Source of the DNA: Pseudoalteromonas sp. T1lg75
Lineage (GTDB): Bacteria > Pseudomonadota > Gammaproteobacteria > Enterobacterales > Alteromonadaceae
DNA: 64,000 nucleotides
Reading direction: 5' to 3'
NCBI RefSeq assembly: GCF_002964705.1
Contig: NZ_PQCD01000033.1
Location: 305,757-369,756 of the forward strand
Part shown: positions 1 to 8,604 of the stretch, piece by piece
Position numbering within the stretch: position 1 is the first letter of the stretch
Layout of the letters: the number at the start of each line of letters is the position of its first letter
Made by a program: the position numbers and the translations under genes
Notes under the pieces: generated by a model
Told to the model about the DNA's origin: nothing
The model's input: the letters and a program-made list of their open reading frames with translations, nothing else
Databases searched by the model: none

Positions 1-1
1 C

Positions 2-484
2 GCCGCGACAAGCAGCATCAAGGGTACCGATATCGAAGTTAACTATGGCCTTGAGACTGGCTTTGGTGAGTTCGATTTCCGTTTGGTAACTACTTACCTT
101 GCCGAGCGTAAGCTAAATACCACCGGCCGTCCTGAAGATGAGCGTGAGTTCCAAGGGGAAGTTCACCGTCCACGCTGGAAGGCGCGTTTCACAACTAACT
201 ATAGCTGGAATGATCTAAGCGTTGCAGTAAATGCAAACTATCGTCATGCTACCGTAGTTGACCGTGAATGGACTCCTGAAGACAACAACTACAACAACAT
301 CCCTTCATATATCGAGTGGGATTTGACAGCGCGTTATCAAGTTCTTGAAAGCCTTGAACTACGTGGTGGTTTGTTGAATGTATTTGACCGTACACCACCT
401 CGTCATCCTTCTTACTACGATGACGGTGAGTTCTTCGACCTAGATGGCCGTACGGTAACTTTAGGTTTGAACTACAAGTTCTAA
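2..484 (+). CDS. TonB-dependent receptor, C-terminal part (5' end outside window)
   Basis: This is the end of an outer-membrane TonB-dependent receptor, a 22-strand barrel that imports siderophores, vitamins or oligomers. The frame is open from base 2, so the gene begins before the window and no start codon should be assigned. The visible residues alternate polar and aromatic positions, as barrel strands do. The last strands carry the usual closing pattern: an LRGGLLNVFDRTPP turn, then GRTVTLGLNYKF ending in the terminal Phe recognised by the Bam machinery. A hairpin with a T tract follows at 522-551. The substrate cannot be told, because the plug domain and TonB box are missing. Confidence 0.9.
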   Translation, partial: AATSSIKGTDIEVNYGLETGFGEFDFRLVTTYLAERKLNTTGRPEDEREFQGEVHRPRWKARFTTNYSWNDLSVAVNANYRHATVVDREWTPEDNNYNNIPSYIEWDLTARYQVLESLELRGGLLNVFDRTPPRHPSYYDDGEFFDLDGRTVTLGLNYKF

Positions 485-521
485 TTTGACTGCTAGTTAA
501 AGACTAGAGGTAAAATTACAA

Positions 522-551
522 AGCCCTACCTTAACAAGGTGGGGCTTTTTT
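522..551 (+). terminator. Rho-independent terminator after the TonB receptor gene
   Basis: AGCCCTACCTT and AAGGTGGGGCT form an 11-bp stem with one G-T pair and a three-base loop, followed by six T. It lies 38 bases after the receptor stop codon. Confidence 0.85.
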
Positions 552-768
552 ACGTCTTCACTCCGACCCGCCCACGCCATCCTCGCCAGTCAACAGAGAA
601 TACAATGCGTTGTCATGGCTTAGCGATGAAACCGGCCATGCTCTTAGGAAATAAAAGTGCACTGGCAGTAAAAAGTTCGTCGATGGGCTGAGTTTATTGA
701 GGAAATAAAAAAAGGAGCGACAAAAGTCGCTCCCTTGTATGTATAAAAGTAAATTTTAAAACAACGCC

Positions 769-2832
769 TTAGTCTTCTTTTTCTGCGTCTTTCACGGCTT
801 TGAGTTTAGCGGCGTGGTCAATCTTGAATTCCGGCATGTCTTTGTTGCCTTCCATCAAGTAGTTGTCCATCCAACGCATTAAACGCAGGCTGTAATCGTA
901 TTGTGCCGCTACCTTACGGTTACCATGGCCTTCGCCCGGGTAGTATACCAAGCGTACGTCTTTGCCTTGCACTTTCATGTAGCGATAAAGCTCCATGGAT
1001 TGTGCCGGGTGAACACGGGGGTCGTCTTTACCATGCATAATAAGCAATGGTGTTTTCGATTGACCCGCCCAGTAGATTGGGCTGCGTTCCAGGTACCATT
1101 GCCACTTGTCCCAAGGGTAAGAGCGAGCGTGAACCAGGTGCATTTCGTTGGAAATATCCGTGGTACCAAACTTGGAAAGCTGGTTGGTCACCCCTACGAA
1201 CATCACGCTGGCGGCAAAGTGCTCGGTCAGCTTGGTTGCACCCCAGGCCGAGGCATAACCACCGTAAGAACCACCTGTGATGCCCACGCGCTTGCTGTCA
1301 ACCAGGCCCATGTCTACAAGGTATTGCTTCATGTCGACTAGGTCGTCGAACTCTTTACCGGCATAGTCGTTTTGACCCAGCTTAGAGTACTCAACCCCTT
1401 TACCCGTTGAACCACGGTAGTTAGGGTAGAACACGGCGTAGCCGCGGGCTGCACCCATTTGCCCTGGATCTGAATAGCTTGTTACCCACCCATTTTTGTC
1501 ATGGCTTTCTGGACCGCCGTGGACCGCCATGATCAGTGGGTAGGTTTTGCCTTCTTCATAGTCAAGCGGGTAAACAAGTACACCACCGATTTCAACGCCA
1601 TCGCGGGCCTTAAAGGTCAGCGCTTCTTGCTTGGCGAAGCGTTTGTCATTGAGCCAAGGGTTTGAGTCGCTTAAACGCGTCGCCTTTGAGCCGCGCACCA
1701 TATACACCTCGTTCGGGTGTTTGGCGGTGTTGGCACTCAGGGCCAGAGTCTTGTCCGAGTCTGAAATGCTCAAAGAGCCGGCGATAAATTTGCCTTCTTT
1801 TACCAGCTTCTTGTATTTGTTTGAGCCAACTTTGACCTGACCGATAAAGCTTTCAGGGCTAACCTGAGCCACAAAGTTTAAGGTGTTGCGCTTGTTCGAC
1901 CATTCAAAATCGCTGATATGACCCATAAAGTCAGGCAGCCATTCATTGATCTCACCGGTTTCGGTATCGGCAAGGTATAAACGACCGGTAGCCGGATCGT
2001 GCTTGTCGTCGGCGCCAAGAATCGCCACGTAGCGGCCATCGTGAGAAAGCTCGGCGGCACCTAGCTTACCTTCGGTTTTAAATGACAAGGTCACTTGCTT
2101 GGTGGCGACATCGAACAGGTGCCATTGTGACTTCATGTATTTGTCATCGATCAGCGCCGTAGGCTGGGTCTTAACCAACAGCTTTTTGCCATCGGCTGAG
2201 TAATTCATGTCGCTGACATAGCCTGCAATGGCAATGGCCTCTGGGTCGAGTGGCTTGTCGGCTTGCGCAAGGTCAACCAGGTGCAGTTGTTTGTTGTCCA
2301 GACCTAGTTCATACACTTCGGCCATAAAGCCAAGTTTTTTAAGTTCTTTTTCAGACTTGTCTTTTGCCGGCATGGCCAGCAAGGCTACCTGCTCGCCATT
2401 GGGGCTGAGCTCGTAGCTGGCAATGGCGCGACCTTTGAGGGCCATGACTTTTTGCGCCTGACCGCCATCAACGGGGATCTGATATAGGGCGGTGAATTTA
2501 TCTTCTGCAAGCTTGGCCAAGAAATAAATGTGTTTGCCATCTGCAGACCAGCTGATGCTCTTGATGTTGACCTTGCCGGTAATATAGGGGCGTTCTACCC
2601 CTTCATCATCAATAACGTACAACTCGCTGTAGTTAAGACCGTTTTTGTCCTTGTAGAGTTCACGCGGGAGAGAGCGAGTAAAGGCCACCTGCTCGCCATC
2701 CGGGCTTACTGCGGTTTGTAAAACGCTTTTAATTTTTGGAATGTCTTCAACGGTGATGGTGTCATTGGCAAATACCGGAGCGCTGACGCCCACGGCCATT
2801 GCCAGGGCCAGCGTCGATTTTAATAATTTCAT
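769..2832 (-). CDS. S9 family (prolyl oligopeptidase) exported serine peptidase
   Basis: This is a 687-residue serine peptidase of the S9 family, which cleaves short peptides, often after proline. Residues 1-22 form a Sec signal peptide ending in VFA, so it acts in the periplasm or outside. Residues of about 30-400 show the repeated SxDGxxxxF/Y pattern of the WD40-like beta-propeller. The hydrolase domain follows, with the nucleophile in GGSYGGYA (Ser522), the acid in HGKDDPRVH (about Asp604) and the histidine in GEGHGN (His636). The gene stands alone. A role in peptide nutrition fits the other proline-directed peptidases in the window, but substrate preference is inference. Confidence 0.93.
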   Translation of the reverse strand: MKLLKSTLALAMAVGVSAPVFANDTITVEDIPKIKSVLQTAVSPDGEQVAFTRSLPRELYKDKNGLNYSELYVIDDEGVERPYITGKVNIKSISWSADGKHIYFLAKLAEDKFTALYQIPVDGGQAQKVMALKGRAIASYELSPNGEQVALLAMPAKDKSEKELKKLGFMAEVYELGLDNKQLHLVDLAQADKPLDPEAIAIAGYVSDMNYSADGKKLLVKTQPTALIDDKYMKSQWHLFDVATKQVTLSFKTEGKLGAAELSHDGRYVAILGADDKHDPATGRLYLADTETGEINEWLPDFMGHISDFEWSNKRNTLNFVAQVSPESFIGQVKVGSNKYKKLVKEGKFIAGSLSISDSDKTLALSANTAKHPNEVYMVRGSKATRLSDSNPWLNDKRFAKQEALTFKARDGVEIGGVLVYPLDYEEGKTYPLIMAVHGGPESHDKNGWVTSYSDPGQMGAARGYAVFYPNYRGSTGKGVEYSKLGQNDYAGKEFDDLVDMKQYLVDMGLVDSKRVGITGGSYGGYASAWGATKLTEHFAASVMFVGVTNQLSKFGTTDISNEMHLVHARSYPWDKWQWYLERSPIYWAGQSKTPLLIMHGKDDPRVHPAQSMELYRYMKVQGKDVRLVYYPGEGHGNRKVAAQYDYSLRLMRWMDNYLMEGNKDMPEFKIDHAAKLKAVKDAEKED

Positions 2833-3029
2833 GTCTGTCCTTCGCTTGTTGTCAGTCGTCGCTATTCTACAAAAGCGCGCCGCGAAAGCCAGTGTTTGCG
2901 ATTAAGGCCAGAATCGGTGGGTTAAACAACGGGACTACAGAGACAGTTGGCGGGCGCTTGTTGCTCTGCGCCTGCCAACTTGGGTTGGGAACTGTTCCGA
3001 GGGCCTAAACCTAGGCCCTGATTGCTAAT

Positions 3030-4424
3030 TTATGGGGCCGGCTCTTCGTTCTCGGTGGCCACCGTATGCAAGGTGGTCAGCTTATACCCGGAGGCAGTGT
3101 TGGCATCGGCCTCTAAAATCACTATGTAGTTGCCGTCCTCGGTCACATCCACATTTCCTTCCTGGTGCAGCACTATTTCCTGGCCGTTATCTTCTAAAAT
3201 GGCATAAAAGCCATAGTTTTTATCGAGTAGGGTCAATGACTTGGCGCTATAACTATTGACGCTATCCAGATGGTGTTCGGTTTGCGAAATGGGCTGACCA
3301 TCGAGGGTAAAGTAGATGTCTAGCTTGTGCACCGGCAAACCGGCGTATTCGTCGACCAGGTTTACCACGGTGAGCTGATGGCTAACGCTGTTCGGCACCA
3401 GGTTTTGCGCCACACTCATCAGTCTTGGCCCGTGCTCGGCATCCTTGTAGAAAATACCTAAGGCGCTTTGCTCTTGCTCCAGGGTTAACAGGTAATTATC
3501 TACCAGGGTATTGCCCTGCTCATCATGCATGGAAATAGAGTAGCTGTTCGGTGCCAGTTGTAACGTCTGTGACAGGGTATCGGCGGCGGTGCTTGCCGTG
3601 CTTAGCTGGAAGTCCCCCTTACTGGCGCTGAATTGGGCGTTTGGATACTCGTCTATGCTGTTGTAAAACTGCACCTGAGCCTGGGCATCTTTGTTTTTCA
3701 GGCTATACGGGGTATTGCCATTGGTAATGATGTCCACCGTCAGGTAGTCGCTGTTATTGTCATAGCTGGGGCGAATGGCCATTACCAGGGCATCGTCGGA
3801 GCTGATGCGGGTTTCATCGGATTGCCAAATGGGCGTGGTTGCGCCAGCTTGGGTCAGGTAGAAGGTATAGGTGTCGACCCTGTGCTCTGTACTCGCGCTA
3901 AGGGTTTCAAACATTGCCGAGCCCACCAATTCAGCCTGATCGAAGACGCCATCCTCCGCGGCCATATACAGATCGAAATTGCGCCCTTCACTGGTGATAT
4001 TGAGCATTTGCAACGAGAACATATCACTGGCTTCACGGTAGGGCAAATCAACGCTGATGAGCTTTTTATCTTCGATGTTGCCATACATCATTAATAAGGT
4101 TTTGGTGTCGTCAACAATGCTCAAGGTGTCGCCGATAATATCGACCAGGTTGCCCTGATCATTGCTGTATTGGATGGCGTAGTCGTAATCGTCGGCGGTG
4201 TAGTTGTGTGTTGATGTGACATCGCCCAGATCCGCCGTGGTGCGCGCAACATCGGCGATGCTCAGGGTCATGGTTGGGCCATTTATGGTGCCGTTGTATA
4301 GCTGAATACTGCCCGAGTCGCTGTTGCCGTCGGAGCTGCTGCCGCAACCGCTGAGGGTGACTAGGGCGGTGCCTGCTAGCGCTGCCAGGGTTGGCTTAAG
4401 GCCTTTATTATTGTTGTGTTTCAT
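3030..4424 (-). CDS. Secreted lipoprotein, DUF4397-like repeats
   Basis: This is a predicted lipoprotein of 464 residues with a lipobox at LSGC followed by a Ser/Gly/Asp-rich linker. The start at 4424 is preferred over an ATG at 4436 because a GGAA stretch sits seven bases before it. The body has at least two related modules with patterns such as VQFYNSIDEYPNA and YSISMHDEQGNTLVD, resembling the DUF4397 beta-rich repeats of secreted bacterial proteins. The function is unknown. The C-terminus ends in an acidic, proline-containing tail. It stands alone between the S9 peptidase and the LysR gene, all on the same strand. The assignment to DUF4397 is by eye and moderate. Confidence 0.75.
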   Translation of the reverse strand: MKHNNNKGLKPTLAALAGTALVTLSGCGSSSDGNSDSGSIQLYNGTINGPTMTLSIADVARTTADLGDVTSTHNYTADDYDYAIQYSNDQGNLVDIIGDTLSIVDDTKTLLMMYGNIEDKKLISVDLPYREASDMFSLQMLNITSEGRNFDLYMAAEDGVFDQAELVGSAMFETLSASTEHRVDTYTFYLTQAGATTPIWQSDETRISSDDALVMAIRPSYDNNSDYLTVDIITNGNTPYSLKNKDAQAQVQFYNSIDEYPNAQFSASKGDFQLSTASTAADTLSQTLQLAPNSYSISMHDEQGNTLVDNYLLTLEQEQSALGIFYKDAEHGPRLMSVAQNLVPNSVSHQLTVVNLVDEYAGLPVHKLDIYFTLDGQPISQTEHHLDSVNSYSAKSLTLLDKNYGFYAILEDNGQEIVLHQEGNVDVTEDGNYIVILEADANTASGYKLTTLHTVATENEEPAP

Positions 4425-4611
4425 ACTTGATTCCATAGTGAACTAGGTGCCCAGTATGACCGATAAAAAAACAAAAAATCCCATGTTTTACATAGTATTA
4501 CTCCACTTAACAGATGTTTACACAAGTGTGAAAAAGTGTGCGATTTTTGACTGTGCGGGTTACATATGTAGCACCCAAACGTACCGCCCGTCTGTAACCA
4601 GACGACAGCGG

Positions 4612-5559
4612 TTATTGGGATTTATAAAGGGAGTCCAGTTCGGGAATATTTAACTCCCAACGGGGCACGGGATCGCCGATATAATGACGGACCGCATCCA
4701 GCAGTAGGCGGGTACGCACCGGTAGATCGCGATGAGGGTAGAGCGCATACATGGCGCCATAGTCGGGTAGATTAACGTCGTGCAGAAGCGGTGTCAGCAG
4801 GCCGTCACGTATTTCATTTTCGATTAAAAACGCCGGTACCAGACAAAAAGCGGTACCGGAGATCACCTTATCGAGGATCACCTCACCGTCGTTGGAGGTA
4901 TACACGGCGTTGATCACCTGCTCACACTCCTCGCCCTCGGCATTTATATAGTTAATGGTATCAAGACGGGTATGCGAGGTGGCGTAGGTGGCCGCCGGTA
5001 ATTGTCCGAGCTCTTCTATGGATTGAGGGTTACCATAGGTGGCGATAAACTCCGGGCTTGCCAGCAGGAGCATGCGGTTGCGGGCCACTTTTCGGGCGAT
5101 CAAGGATGAGTCGCGGGGCTCACCGATGCGAAAGGCCAAGTCATAGCCCTCGGAGATCATATCGACGGGGCGATCACCCAAGCGCATATCGACGTTGACC
5201 TGAGGGAAGCGCTTTTGAAAGTCGTTGATCACCGGCTGAATGTAGCGCCGACCCAGGGTGTGCGAGGTGGCAATGCGCAGCAGGCCACGAGGCTCCTGGT
5301 GGTAGTTTTCCGCGAGTTGCACCGTGTCCGTTAGCAGCAGGCGCAGGTCTCGGGCTTTTTTCACCATTTCCGCTCCGGCGGCGGTCAATGAAAACGACCG
5401 GGTGGTGCGATTAAGTAAGCGTACGCCCAGTTCATCTTCTAACTTACTGATCTGTTTAGAAATCACCGAGCGATCTATGTTGCGCATGGCGGCGGCTTTA
5501 GAAAAGGATCCCTGTTCCACTACTTCAAGGAGCATAATGAGTCGGCTGGTGGTATCCAT
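4612..5559 (-). CDS. LysR family transcriptional regulator
   Basis: This is a LysR-type regulator of 315 residues, the usual family length. The N-terminal winged helix-turn-helix spans about residues 3-62 (EQGSFSKAAAMRNIDRSVISKQISKLEDELG). A helix linker and a type 2 periplasmic-binding-like effector domain follow (YIQPVINDFQKRFPQV...DMRLGDRPVDMISEGYDLAFRIG). It resembles the CrgA/DmlR-type LysR subgroup. It is transcribed away from the quinone-oxidoreductase-like gene at 5936. Divergent LysR regulators often control their neighbour, so that enzyme is the likely target, although a repeat element lies between them. The effector is unknown. Confidence 0.92.
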   Translation of the reverse strand: MDTTSRLIMLLEVVEQGSFSKAAAMRNIDRSVISKQISKLEDELGVRLLNRTTRSFSLTAAGAEMVKKARDLRLLLTDTVQLAENYHQEPRGLLRIATSHTLGRRYIQPVINDFQKRFPQVNVDMRLGDRPVDMISEGYDLAFRIGEPRDSSLIARKVARNRMLLLASPEFIATYGNPQSIEELGQLPAATYATSHTRLDTINYINAEGEECEQVINAVYTSNDGEVILDKVISGTAFCLVPAFLIENEIRDGLLTPLLHDVNLPDYGAMYALYPHRDLPVRTRLLLDAVRHYIGDPVPRWELNIPELDSLYKSQ

Positions 5560-5935
5560 AGCTAGGGTCTCGGCGGGGCAGCATCAATTGATGCCATTCT
5601 GGCATTAATGTTTTTATAAAACCAGTGTATCTGGCGCCGCTGTGGTTATTTAACATGGTAATACCAATTCTGTTAAGTATGTGGTTAAAGATTGCGCTGG
5701 ATAAATGATGTGATAACAGGCGGAGTTTTTCTTATGTCGTATTCTCCATAGAAAAATTCCAACGCCGTTAGTATGATATTTAGCCCGCTAGAATGATTAG
5801 CTATTTAAGTGAATTGGTATAAGGTTGAATCTTGGCGTCTATTTGCTCAGTATGAGCCCAGCAATTGACGCCAGTAGCGAACAGTAGACGCGTCGCTGGG
5901 CGGCGATATGAATTTTTAATAATAGGAAGTAGGTT
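5560..5935. other. Intergenic region between LysR gene and oxidoreductase, holding a repeat element
   Basis: This 376-base gap separates two divergent genes. About 164 bases of it (5659-5822) are bounded by matching inverted ends and are listed separately. The remaining 110 bases before the oxidoreductase contain its ribosome-binding site (AGGAAGTAGG). No credible gene is present. Confidence 0.7.
5659..5822. repeat. MITE-like interspersed repeat with inverted ends
   Basis: The left end reads TAATACCAATTCTGTTAAG. The right end, on the opposite strand, reads TTATACCAATTCACTTAAA. The shared core TATACCAATTC/AATACCAATTC marks a 164-base unit with no coding frame. Elements with this type of end are, from memory, frequent between genes in Alteromonadales. 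Only one copy was noticed in this window, so its repeat status rests on recognition and needs a genome search. Confidence 0.5.
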
Positions 5936-6949
5936 ATGCTCGGCCCCACAAATACTATGCAAGCGCTTGTTATAAATGAGCCTTCTCCCTCTTTGGCGTT
6001 ACAGATGCAGGAGCTGCCGGTACCGCAGATCGGTGCCAATGAGGTGCTGGTGGAGGTTGAATATGTGGGTCTCAATCATATCGATGCGCGTCTTGGCGCC
6101 GAGGGTTTTTGTCGTTGGCACTATCCTCATGTGCTTGGCCTCGATGCCGTGGGCACGGTTGTTGAGGCGCCGGTAGGGGTATTTCCTAAGCGCGGTACCC
6201 GGGTGATCTTTACCACCAGTTTGGCCGAGCAGGGGGTGCTCAAGCGCTATACCAAGGTGGCTAACTATGCGGTTGCCGAAGTGCCCGAGTCCATCCCCAG
6301 TGCTGTGGCCGCCACCTTGCCCAATGCCGGGATGACGGCGCTGGCAGCCTTGGATAAAATTCAGTTGCAGGCGGGTGAGAGCATCTATATTAATTCCGGC
6401 TGCGGGGCGGTGGCGCATTTTGCCATTCAATACGCACGCCAGCGCGGAGCCAAGGTGTTTGTCAGTGCTCCGCAAAGCGAGCATGAGCGAATTAAGGCCT
6501 TGGGCGCCGAGGTGTTGTTTGCCAGCGAGGGTGAGCAGTTGGTGCAGGATATCAAGCACGAACTCGGCCCCGACGGTTTTGACACCATACTCAACAGCTG
6601 CGGTGGTGAGACTTTTGTTGCCGATTTGGCGCATCTGCGCTTTGGTGGCCGTATTGCCTGTCTCAATGGTTTTGCACAAATCCCGCAGGAGTTGCTGTTT
6701 AGCCGGGCACCCGTTATCGCCGCCGTGTCGTTGGGCGGAGCCTGGTTGGCAAACAGCCTATGTGCGCAGCAAAAATTGAGCTTTATGGGACAACAATTAT
6801 TGCAGGATGTGGGCGCCGGTCACATTCAGCCTCCAGCCCATCGTACCTTGGCCTTTGATGCCGATTTGGTCAGTGAGGCTCTGCGCGAACTGTATCACCA
6901 CAGCGCCGATGTGCGTCCTGTGGTGACAGTTAAATCGGCTCAAGGCTGA
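5936..6949 (+). CDS. Zinc-independent alcohol dehydrogenase / quinone oxidoreductase-like (MDR family)
   Basis: This is a medium-chain dehydrogenase/reductase of 337 residues. The N-terminal GroES-like domain shows VLVEVEYVGLNHIDARLG and HVLGLDAVGTVV. The Rossmann domain shows INSGCGAVAHFAIQYARQRGAKVFVSA, a variant of the usual GxGxVG-type loop, and DTILNSCGGETF. The structural-zinc cysteine cluster is absent, as in the QOR/zeta-crystallin branch, which reduces quinones or enones with NADPH. The ATG at 5936 is chosen because AGGAAG lies just upstream. The divergent LysR gene may control it. The substrate is not predictable. Confidence 0.85.
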   Translation: MLGPTNTMQALVINEPSPSLALQMQELPVPQIGANEVLVEVEYVGLNHIDARLGAEGFCRWHYPHVLGLDAVGTVVEAPVGVFPKRGTRVIFTTSLAEQGVLKRYTKVANYAVAEVPESIPSAVAATLPNAGMTALAALDKIQLQAGESIYINSGCGAVAHFAIQYARQRGAKVFVSAPQSEHERIKALGAEVLFASEGEQLVQDIKHELGPDGFDTILNSCGGETFVADLAHLRFGGRIACLNGFAQIPQELLFSRAPVIAAVSLGGAWLANSLCAQQKLSFMGQQLLQDVGAGHIQPPAHRTLAFDADLVSEALRELYHHSADVRPVVTVKSAQG

Positions 6950-6999
6950 GACATTCCCCTTGAGCCAGAGGCCGGCGCGAACCAGCGTGGGCCGAGTCA

Positions 7000-7539
7000 C
7001 TAGAAAGAGCGCGAGTAGGACAAGGAAATAAAGTCCAGGCCCGGGTTAGGGCTTTCAAAACCGGCATTGGAATAATGCAGGTAGCGCAGTCCAAACTCGG
7101 CATTATCCAGTTTATATACTAGGCCAATTCTGTCTTCAAACTGGTAGTGGGTGCTTACGTCTTTACCGGCAAACTGAGTGTCATCCAAAAGCGAAAAGCC
7201 GATCCCAAATTCAAACATCAGCGGATTGCCCCGGTATTGTGTGAGCGGGTATTGAAACACCGGGGTGAGTGCCACAACAAAGTTGTGATCATAGTCGTTA
7301 TTGTCGCCGTAGCGCCAAAAATTCACACTGCTTTCGAGAAACATCTCAACGTTATTGAAGCGCTCCGGCAGGTATTCGCTGAGATAATACTGATAGCCTA
7401 ACTTGATCCCTTGTACATCCCCTTCACCCTGAATGTAATGCAGGGTGTATCCGTGCCGTGGTGCTTCCTGAGCCTGACTGGCCGCCATAGGAGCCAGGCT
7501 TAGGGCGCCCGCCAAGGTGGCTAACATTAGTGATTTCAT
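7000..7539 (-). CDS. Acyloxyacyl hydrolase, lipid A 3-O-deacylase PagL family
   Basis: This is an outer-membrane beta-barrel enzyme that removes the 3-O-acyl chain of lipid A. The start at 7539 has GAGGTT upstream and gives a 179-residue protein with a clear signal peptide (cut near SQAQ-E). The open frame extends further upstream, but that extension lacks a site. The family motif HYSNAGFESPNPGLDF lies near the C-terminus, giving His155 and Ser157. The third catalytic position, 14 residues after the His, is Asp169 where Pseudomonas PagL has Glu. The final residue is Phe, as in outer-membrane proteins. The family call is firm; activity with Asp at that position is not assured. Confidence 0.88.
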   Translation of the reverse strand: MKSLMLATLAGALSLAPMAASQAQEAPRHGYTLHYIQGEGDVQGIKLGYQYYLSEYLPERFNNVEMFLESSVNFWRYGDNNDYDHNFVVALTPVFQYPLTQYRGNPLMFEFGIGFSLLDDTQFAGKDVSTHYQFEDRIGLVYKLDNAEFGLRYLHYSNAGFESPNPGLDFISLSYSRSF

Positions 7540-7772
7540 ACGCTTAACCTCACAACAAAAAGGGCGCGTACTATTTATTGTGTCGGGCCTGGGATCAATG
7601 CACGAAAATGCACAGTGCTGGTGCATACACGGCAACAATAAACTAACTATTTGAATAATAAGAATAAAATTATATGTGCAAAATCGGAATCAATAATGTG
7701 CGTATTTGTTGCTTATATTTCAAAATCCAATCCGCTACTATTGCCACCAATTCGAAGTGAGGAGAGTGGCCA

Positions 7773-8384
7773 ATGCGAGCACCCAAGCTGTTTATACTGT
7801 TTATTACCACCGCCATGCTGATGTTGTCGGCGAGCAAGGCCCAGGCTGCAAATGCCGAAGAGCCTTACACGCTGCTTAAGCAGGTTGGCGAGCAACTCTT
7901 TGTTGATATCGGCAATATTGATGCCGAAGAACAACAGAAAAAAGCGCAATTACGCACCCTGGTAAAGGCGCAGTTGATACCCCATATCGATACCAAATTT
8001 GTGTCGTTTAAGCTCCTTGGCAAGCATGTCCGCGAGATCAATAAGCAACAGGCGCTTACCTTTATCGGTGCCATCGAGTCATACCTGACCAATACCTATG
8101 CCAATGCCCTGATGAGCTATACGGGTCAGGAAGTGCACTTTATTAAACCTAATGCGGCGCCAACTAATGGCTATGCGACGGTGAAAACCGAGATTGTCGA
8201 AGCGGGCAAGCCGACCATAGATATCGTCTTTAAACTGCGCCAAGACAAGGCCGGTAGCTGGCGCGTCTATGACCTGGTAGCCGAGGGTATTTCACTACTT
8301 GATGCCAAACAGAAAGAAATTATCGCTCGTATCACCGAGGTGGGCATCGACCAGGTTAATCAAGAATTGTTAGCCAAGGGCTAA
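7773..8384 (+). CDS. MlaC/Ttg2D-like periplasmic phospholipid-binding protein
   Basis: This is a 203-residue exported protein of the MlaC family, which ferries phospholipids between the outer-membrane MlaA complex and the inner-membrane MlaFEDB transporter. The signal peptide ends near AQA-ANA. The mature part shows the family's VKAQLIPHIDTKFVSFKLLGKH segment, where the usual sequence has D/F-x-xMa, and the closing pattern WRVYDLVAEGISLLDAKQKEI. GAGGAG precedes the ATG. No mlaFED genes adjoin it, so it is a solitary paralogue. Two hairpins follow it. It may serve a separate lipid or quinone-related carrier role, which is inference. Confidence 0.87.
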   Translation: MRAPKLFILFITTAMLMLSASKAQAANAEEPYTLLKQVGEQLFVDIGNIDAEEQQKKAQLRTLVKAQLIPHIDTKFVSFKLLGKHVREINKQQALTFIGAIESYLTNTYANALMSYTGQEVHFIKPNAAPTNGYATVKTEIVEAGKPTIDIVFKLRQDKAGSWRVYDLVAEGISLLDAKQKEIIARITEVGIDQVNQELLAKG

Positions 8385-8410
8385 TACAGAGTTCTGTTCC
8401 TGCAGTGTTT

Positions 8411-8477
8411 GGGGAAACTTGTAGTCTTTTACCCATGAGGCTCTCCCTGGGGCTACCCCAGGAGTTCCCCTTTTTTT
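8411..8477 (+). terminator. Hairpin with T tract, first of a related pair (terminator or small RNA end)
   Basis: GGGGAAACT (8411-8419) can pair with AGTTCCCC (8463-8470) with one bulged base, and seven T follow. A competing inner hairpin is CTCCCTGGGG-CTA-CCCCAGGAG. It may end the MlaC-like transcript. It shares long stretches with the element at 8543-8602, which ordinary terminators would not. Confidence 0.6.
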
Positions 8478-8542
8478 CTCTGCTGGAGCGCGTTTGTACT
8501 GATTGCTAGTACGTTGTTGTTATTGTTGTGACAACATTTTTT

Positions 8543-8602
8543 GGGGTGAACTTATAGCCTTTTCCCTGTGGCTTCCTATCAATAAGTTCACCCTTTTTTT
8601 TT
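8543..8602 (+). terminator. Hairpin with T tract, second of a related pair (terminator or small RNA end)
   Basis: GGGTGAACTTA (8544-8554) pairs perfectly with TAAGTTCACCC (8583-8593), enclosing a 28-base loop and followed by nine T. The ascending arm and loop match the first element in order: TTTGGGG, then AACTTRTAGYCTTTT, then CCC, then GGCT. The loop is far longer than in a normal terminator, which suggests a short independent RNA. Confidence 0.6.
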
Positions 8603-8604
8603 GC

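Noticed and set aside
3633-4094. 153-residue plus-strand frame inside the lipoprotein gene
   Set aside because: It is antisense to a lipoprotein with a good signal and lipobox; hydrophobic patches come from the complementary codons.
5999-6679. 226-residue minus-strand frame inside the oxidoreductase gene
   Set aside because: It is the antisense of a clearly conserved enzyme gene and shows no domain or start signal.
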